29,416 nucleotides of DNA from CAYRYU01 sp964428355 (GTDB lineage Bacteria > Muiribacteriota > Ozemobacteria > Ozemobacterales > Ozemobacteraceae), in NCBI GenBank assembly GCA_964428355.1, contig CAYRYU010000090.1, forward strand, positions 1 through 29,416, in the 5' to 3' direction. Position numbers and translations under genes: made by a program. This document shows positions 25,929 to 29,416 of this stretch, piece after piece. The stretch's first letter is position 1. Each line of letters begins with the position of its first letter. Under the pieces are notes generated by a model. That model was not told the DNA's origin. It saw only the letters and a program-made list of their open reading frames with translations, and did not search any database.

Positions 25929-27932
25929 TCAGGGGATTTCCCGCAGGAGCGCCTTGAAATCGAAATGGGCGTACGGCCTTTCTGCGGCCGGCTGATGCGG
26001 ACCGGCGACCGCGACGAAAACCTCGAGCGATTGCGGCAGGAAAAGGACATCGTGCAGATTGCTCTCCATTGCCACAGGCCTGTCCATCAGGTGGAGCGCA
26101 GACTGTGCGTCGAAGGTCCCATGGCCCTCCCGCACCCTTTTCCGGAGAAGTTCGAGGCGCTTTCCCGCGGAAATCACCACTGCATCGGTGATCCCTTCCC
26201 CGAGCAGGGGATGCGGTTGCCCCGGCCCGAGGAACTCCACGGCCTCGGGAACCGCTTTGACCGCGACCGCATCAGGAATCTTGCCGTCGGAGAAAACGTA
26301 GTAGTACTCGCAGGTTCTGGGACTGGAAGCCCACAACTGTTTGACCTGGGCCAGGGTATCGCACTCCTCCAGGGCTTTTCTCATGAGGGCCGCCATCGGC
26401 ACACCGTCCCATTTGAACCTTCCTCCGCCCCCCATTTCTCCAAGGGCGATCTGCTTCTCGTTCATCCCGCTCACCGAGCCTGTAAAACCGGCGAATCCGG
26501 GATTGACGAAAGCGTTCTTTGCCCGGGGTTTCATAACGAACGTTACCGCCGACTGCTGGAGGCCGATCTCGGTCATGTAGTCGAGAACCCTCCCATGGTA
26601 CAAGACACCGTCCTTGGTCGCCCGGCCGAAGAGGGCGAACCCCGAACAATGGAAATACTCCGGGAAAATGCTCGCAAGCCTCGCTTCACGCCACGAAAGC
26701 CCGGGACACTGCGAGGCGATCGCGGCAAGTTCGGTCAGGTGGTCCGGGGGGATGTGGGGACTGAGACGGTCCCAGGCCCCATCAAGATCGCCAAGGAACC
26801 ATCTCCCCCTTCCGACCGTCTCCGCAAGCCCAACCAGGTAGATCGTCGAGTCGACGGTCCTCGTAACCATCGGCCCAAGCAGTCGTCCATGTGCCGTTCC
26901 CATCTGCAAAGGAGTCCCCCAGAGCATCAGAAGCAGGTCTTCCCCGTTCAAGCGAAGCTCCCCGTTTTCGGTCTTCGCCGAAGCGGGTTTTCCCAGAATC
27001 GCGGGGCCCGGGAACTCGATGGAAAGGAACCGCTTGATTCCCCGGAAAACCAGTTTCTCGAGGTCATCCCGGGAAACGGAAACAGCCCGGAGCCGCGCTC
27101 CCTCTGAGGAGAGAAACGAATCGGGTGGAGGAGGTCCCTCGGAGAGTTCGAAGAACCTCAAACCCTTGATACCGCGGGAGGAGGAGGCCACCTCGAACCT
27201 GATCCGGGAAGGTGTTCCCGGAAACAGCGATATGGTGTCGTGTCCTGGCAGTTCCCATGACAACGTGCCGGACGCAGTTGATGGAATCCTGGAAAGCCGG
27301 GGAAGGAGAAGCTGTTTCAGCCCGGTATCGAAAGTGGACGGTCCGAGAATCGCCAGGAAGGAAAAAAGTTGGGTCTCCATGGTTACGAGCCTTCCGAGAA
27401 ATCCTGCGGGGAAAAGCGAATCGGACGGAGTGGCGACCGGGCCGCTTCCTTCGAATGAAACACCTTGCTGGGGAAGGGCGATGAATGTGCGCCCCTCTTC
27501 GCGAACGATATGGACGTTCTTCCAGGGGCTGGTCAAATGCAGGAAACACCCTTCGTGGCCTGAGCGCCCAACCAGCAACTCATGGACCTCGCCGCCCGAG
27601 GTCTTTTTGGGGGTTCCTTCGACGCGAGGCTCGTTGAGCGGAGGCAACCCCTTGAAGGAAACCCGGAGCGAGCGGGAAAACGTGGCCATCTCCAGAAAGA
27701 GCGGTTCGGCGAACCGATGAAGGTGCCTGACCAGGGTTTCTTCGGGAGATTCCGCATGAGGGCCGCTTCCCTGCCCGGCGTTTCCCGGATCGGTCCGGGC
27801 TTCCCTGGACTGCGCGTTCGCTACAAAGCACGCCAGGAAAACTGAAACGAGGATGACCGCCGTGGAAAACAGTTCCCTCAGCTGTAAACGGGTTCGGGAC
27901 AATGGGTTCCGGGGGCCGGTCCTGGATTGCAT
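25929..27932 (-). CDS. C45-like Ntn hydrolase / acyl-CoA:6-APA acyltransferase-like protein with large N-terminal domain
   Basis: A 667-residue protein. On the minus strand GGGAGGAAG lies about 9 bases before ATG 27932, and a signal peptide follows (FSTAVILVSVFLACFVANAQS). Residues about 40-330 form a beta-rich domain that I cannot assign. From about 340 the C45 pattern appears: MGTAHGRLLGPMV at 344, then C429 in FHCSGFALFGRATKDG, the expected N-terminal nucleophile exposed by self-cleavage, followed by VLYHGRVLDY and PGFAGFTGSVSGMNEKQIALGEMGGG. Family members hydrolyse or transfer acyl groups on amides. Export suggests a periplasmic or secreted substrate. The N-terminal extension is far longer than in the fungal penicillin acyltransferase. 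Autocleavage is inferred from family knowledge. Confidence 0.85.
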   Translation of the reverse strand: MQSRTGPRNPLSRTRLQLRELFSTAVILVSVFLACFVANAQSREARTDPGNAGQGSGPHAESPEETLVRHLHRFAEPLFLEMATFSRSLRVSFKGLPPLNEPRVEGTPKKTSGGEVHELLVGRSGHEGCFLHLTSPWKNVHIVREEGRTFIALPQQGVSFEGSGPVATPSDSLFPAGFLGRLVTMETQLFSFLAILGPSTFDTGLKQLLLPRLSRIPSTASGTLSWELPGHDTISLFPGTPSRIRFEVASSSRGIKGLRFFELSEGPPPPDSFLSSEGARLRAVSVSRDDLEKLVFRGIKRFLSIEFPGPAILGKPASAKTENGELRLNGEDLLLMLWGTPLQMGTAHGRLLGPMVTRTVDSTIYLVGLAETVGRGRWFLGDLDGAWDRLSPHIPPDHLTELAAIASQCPGLSWREARLASIFPEYFHCSGFALFGRATKDGVLYHGRVLDYMTEIGLQQSAVTFVMKPRAKNAFVNPGFAGFTGSVSGMNEKQIALGEMGGGGRFKWDGVPMAALMRKALEECDTLAQVKQLWASSPRTCEYYYVFSDGKIPDAVAVKAVPEAVEFLGPGQPHPLLGEGITDAVVISAGKRLELLRKRVREGHGTFDAQSALHLMDRPVAMESNLHDVLFLPQSLEVFVAVAGPHQPAAERPYAHFDFKALLREIP

Positions 27933-28064
27933 GGCTCACTTCCTCCCGAAATTTCTTTCTGGAGAAAATGATACTCCCTAACTGTCACCCAAATCCACCC
28001 GCCCGGAACAAGCACTTCTTGGGTGCGGATCAAGACCGGAACCGATCTCCGGCCATCGGGGGTT

Positions 28065-28259
28065 TCAGGGAATGAACAGGTGGGGCCGCTTGGCGTCGCG
28101 ACAGAACAGCTGGTAGATTTCGAAAATCGGGATCGATCCCAGCAAGTCCTCGTTCTGGTTCTCCATCCACAGCAGAAACGTCTCGTCGGTCATCAACTCC
28201 GTGACTCCCATCATTCCAGGGTGCACCATGGGCGTTTCCCCCCTTCCGAAACTTTTCAT
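28065..28259 (-). CDS. Small hypothetical protein
   Basis: A 64-residue minus-strand frame starting MKSFGRGETPMVHPG. A purine-rich GGAAGGTG stretch lies about 10 bases before its ATG (28259). The middle (FLLWMENQNEDLLGSIPIFEIYQLFCRDAKRP) has an ordinary protein-like mix of residues, but no family is recognised. It is transcribed away from the PHP gene and toward the Ntn hydrolase gene. The opposing plus-strand frame across this region shows no ribosome site. It could be a spurious frame. Confidence 0.45.
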   Translation of the reverse strand: MKSFGRGETPMVHPGMMGVTELMTDETFLLWMENQNEDLLGSIPIFEIYQLFCRDAKRPHLFIP

Positions 28260-28330
28260 CTTTTCACTTCACCTTCCAAACATCGGCATGAAAAGCCCCA
28301 CCTCTTAATTTCCCCAAACGCGCACCGGTT

Positions 28331-28359
28331 TTGCATCTCCGTGAGAAAGAGGTTAGAAT
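28331..28359 (+). promoter_or_regulatory. Promoter of the PHP phosphatase gene
   Basis: TTGCAT (28331-28336), a 17-base spacer and TAGAAT (28354-28359). The start codon begins only 12 bases after the -10 element, so the expected transcript start leaves a leader of about 5-7 bases and no room for a ribosome site. Confidence 0.6.
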
Positions 28360-28371
28360 GTCTTCAAAGAA

Positions 28372-29163
28372 ATGATTTCCTACCATAACCACTCCACCTG
28401 GAGCGACGGCAAGGCCCACCTTCCAAGTCTGATTGCCAAGGCCCGATTCCTCGGATTGAGCGAGTTGGGGATTTCGGACCATCTGACCATCCATCCGCAC
28501 GGAAAGGCCTTTCCCTGGGCCATGCCCTCGGAAGCTCTCGAAAAGTATGTCGGCGAGGTGGCCTCGATTTCCAGGGAGCAGGCCCCGTTTCCGGTGAAGC
28601 TTGGAGTCGAGGCAGACTTCTTCCCCGAAACCGTCGACCGACTAGGGGAGCTCCTGGACGGATTCCCCTTCGATTACGTCATCGGCAGCCTTCATTTCCT
28701 GGGAGATTTCTGCGTCGACGCCGAGGCCGCACAATGGGAGATGCTGACGGAAGCGCAGCGGAATGACGTTTGGAAGAGGTATTGGTTGGGGATCGTCAGG
28801 TTGGCTGACTGCGGCCTGTTCGATATCGTCGGCCACCTCGACCTTCCCAAGAAGTTCGGGTTCCGTCCCACCATCGATCTTCGCAAAGAGATCGATGCCG
28901 CGCTCGACGCCATCGCGCGTGAGGGCCTCGCGATCGAGATCAACACGTCTGGGTGGAGTTATCCCGCAAACGAGTGCTACCCTTCCCCGGAAATCCTTTC
29001 CGGGGCGTTTTCCCGCGGGATTCCTATCCAGATCAATGCAGATTCCCATGAGCCCGAACACCTGATTCGCGATTTCGACCGTGCTGTTGCACTTGCACGC
29101 AAGACAGGCTATGAAAGCGTCCTTGGCTTCCGCCACCGGGGGGCTTATCCGGTACCGCTCTGA
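28372..29163 (+). CDS. PHP-domain histidinol-phosphatase-like protein
   Basis: A 263-residue metal-dependent phosphoesterase of the HisK/PHP histidinol phosphatase group. The first PHP motif is H5-N-H7-S-T-W-S-D12-G at the very N-terminus. Later metal-site motifs are ISDHLTIHP, VKLGVEADF, YVIGSLHFLG, DIVGHLDLPKKFG, IEINTSG and INADSHEPEHL. Within histidine biosynthesis the enzyme dephosphorylates histidinol phosphate, but no other his genes are in the window, so another phosphoester substrate is possible. There is no Shine-Dalgarno sequence before ATG 28372, and the mapped promoter implies a nearly leaderless mRNA. Confidence 0.9.
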   Translation: MISYHNHSTWSDGKAHLPSLIAKARFLGLSELGISDHLTIHPHGKAFPWAMPSEALEKYVGEVASISREQAPFPVKLGVEADFFPETVDRLGELLDGFPFDYVIGSLHFLGDFCVDAEAAQWEMLTEAQRNDVWKRYWLGIVRLADCGLFDIVGHLDLPKKFGFRPTIDLRKEIDAALDAIAREGLAIEINTSGWSYPANECYPSPEILSGAFSRGIPIQINADSHEPEHLIRDFDRAVALARKTGYESVLGFRHRGAYPVPL

Positions 29164-29169
29164 TGACGA

Positions 29170-29214
29170 GGGAACGAGCCCCACGATGGGGCGAATGTTC
29201 CCGAAAAGCCAGGA
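29170..29214 (+). repeat. REP-like palindromic element, copy 1
   Basis: Outer stem GGGAAC (29170-29175) with GTTCCC (29197-29202), inner stem GCCCC/GGGGC (29178-29182, 29188-29192), loop ACGAT, then the conserved tail GAAAAGCCAGGA. A second copy lies exactly 120 bases downstream. It is in the intergenic space between two converging genes. Confidence 0.8.
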
Positions 29215-29219
29215 CGAAC

Positions 29220-29276
29220 CGCAGGATGCGGCAGTGTCGGGCCAGGGCCACGGATGGCCCGTCCTTGGCCCGACGG
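29220..29276 (+). repeat. Palindromic spacer between the two REP-like copies
   Basis: Contains a small hairpin CCGCA-GGA-TGCGG and a longer imperfect palindrome in which GTCGGGCCA pairs with TGGCCCGAC and GGCCA pairs with TGGCC around CGGA. All lie between the two conserved elements, so the whole 120-base unit is strongly structured. Confidence 0.6.
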
Positions 29277-29289
29277 GCGCAGCCCTTGA

Positions 29290-29334
29290 GGGCACGAACC
29301 CCACGATGGGGTGAATGTGCCCGAAAAGCCAGGA
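29290..29334 (+). repeat. REP-like palindromic element, copy 2
   Basis: Outer stem GGGCAC (29290-29295) with GTGCCC (29317-29322), inner stem ACCCC/GGGGT (29298-29302, 29308-29312), the same ACGAT loop and GAAAAGCCAGGA tail. Both base-pair differences from copy 1 are compensated on the opposite arm. The flanking CCTTGAGGGCAC recurs at 29344-29355, suggesting the beginning of a third, truncated copy. Confidence 0.8.
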
Positions 29335-29356
29335 TGGCGATGTCCTTGAGGGCACC

Positions 29357-29416
29357 TCAGTTGAATAATCTCCTGAACCCGTGCAGGAGGACGACCCCCA
29401 GGAAGAACAGGTTTCT
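29357..29416 (-). CDS. C-terminal end of a minus-strand gene (partial)
   Basis: A minus-strand frame entering from the right edge reads RNLFFLGVVLLHGFRRLFN and stops with TGA at 29359-29357. The hydrophobic stretch ending in a basic tail suggests the last helix of a membrane protein. Only 19 residues are visible, so no function can be given. Its 3' end faces the PHP gene across the REP-like repeats. Confidence 0.4.
   Translation of the reverse strand, partial: RNLFFLGVVLLHGFRRLFN

Noticed and set aside
25965..27107. 380-residue plus-strand frame opposite the Ntn hydrolase
   Set aside because: The minus strand carries recognisable C45 motifs and a ribosome site; the plus-strand product has no domain and a low-complexity, arginine/proline-rich composition.
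29081..29355. Protein-coding frames through the repeats, including minus-strand repeats such as SWLFGHIHPIVGFVPS
   Set aside because: The conservation follows hairpin pairing, with compensatory changes, rather than codon structure, and the frames lack ribosome sites.

Overview
This is a high-GC chromosomal stretch, probably from an uncultured Gram-negative bacterium assembled from metagenomic data. An O-antigen-ligase-like membrane protein, several signal-peptide proteins and a lipoprotein point to an envelope with a large secreted repertoire. The 100-N scaffold gap points to a draft assembly. I cannot place the lineage from sequence alone. No rRNA, tRNA, CRISPR array, transposase or phage gene is visible.

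Layout. Positions 1-9045 hold a three-gene same-strand block: a TPR protein with a C-terminal beta-sandwich-like region, a 1573-residue secreted protein with a nucleotidyltransferase-like motif and Ig/PKD-like segments, and an O-antigen-ligase-like protein with a soluble C-terminal region. The last gene is interrupted by an assembly gap that looks like an unmerged 55-bp contig overlap. Positions 9073-14327 are a complete phosphate-uptake operon (pstS-pstC-pstA-pstB-pstB-phoU plus a small membrane protein) with overlapping or near-touching genes. Its two PstB ATPases are degenerate in complementary motifs, which predicts an obligate heterodimer with one consensus and one degenerate ATP site. 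An Xaa-Pro aminopeptidase follows at 14386-15777.

Positions 15829-19626 encode a heterodimeric ABC exporter, again with complementary degenerate motifs, from its own promoter. Next come a secreted protein of unknown function (19774-21657), a rhomboid protease with two N-terminal zinc ribbons that appears to start at CTG (21727-22974), a TPM-domain membrane protein with a serine-rich tail (22995-24326), and an exported M20 peptidase (24336-25838). On the minus strand lies a C45/acyltransferase-like Ntn hydrolase with a large extra N-terminal domain (25929-27932) and a possible 64-residue gene. A PHP-type histidinol-phosphatase-like gene with an almost leaderless promoter (28372-29163) is followed by two palindromic repeats whose stems differ by compensatory changes, then the tail of a minus-strand gene at the window edge.

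The genes are mostly housekeeping uptake and envelope functions. The most notable points are the asymmetric PstB pair, the covarying REP-like repeats, the secreted protein with a nucleotidyltransferase-like triad, the zinc-ribbon rhomboid with its possible CTG start, and the assembly gap that can be closed by inspection.
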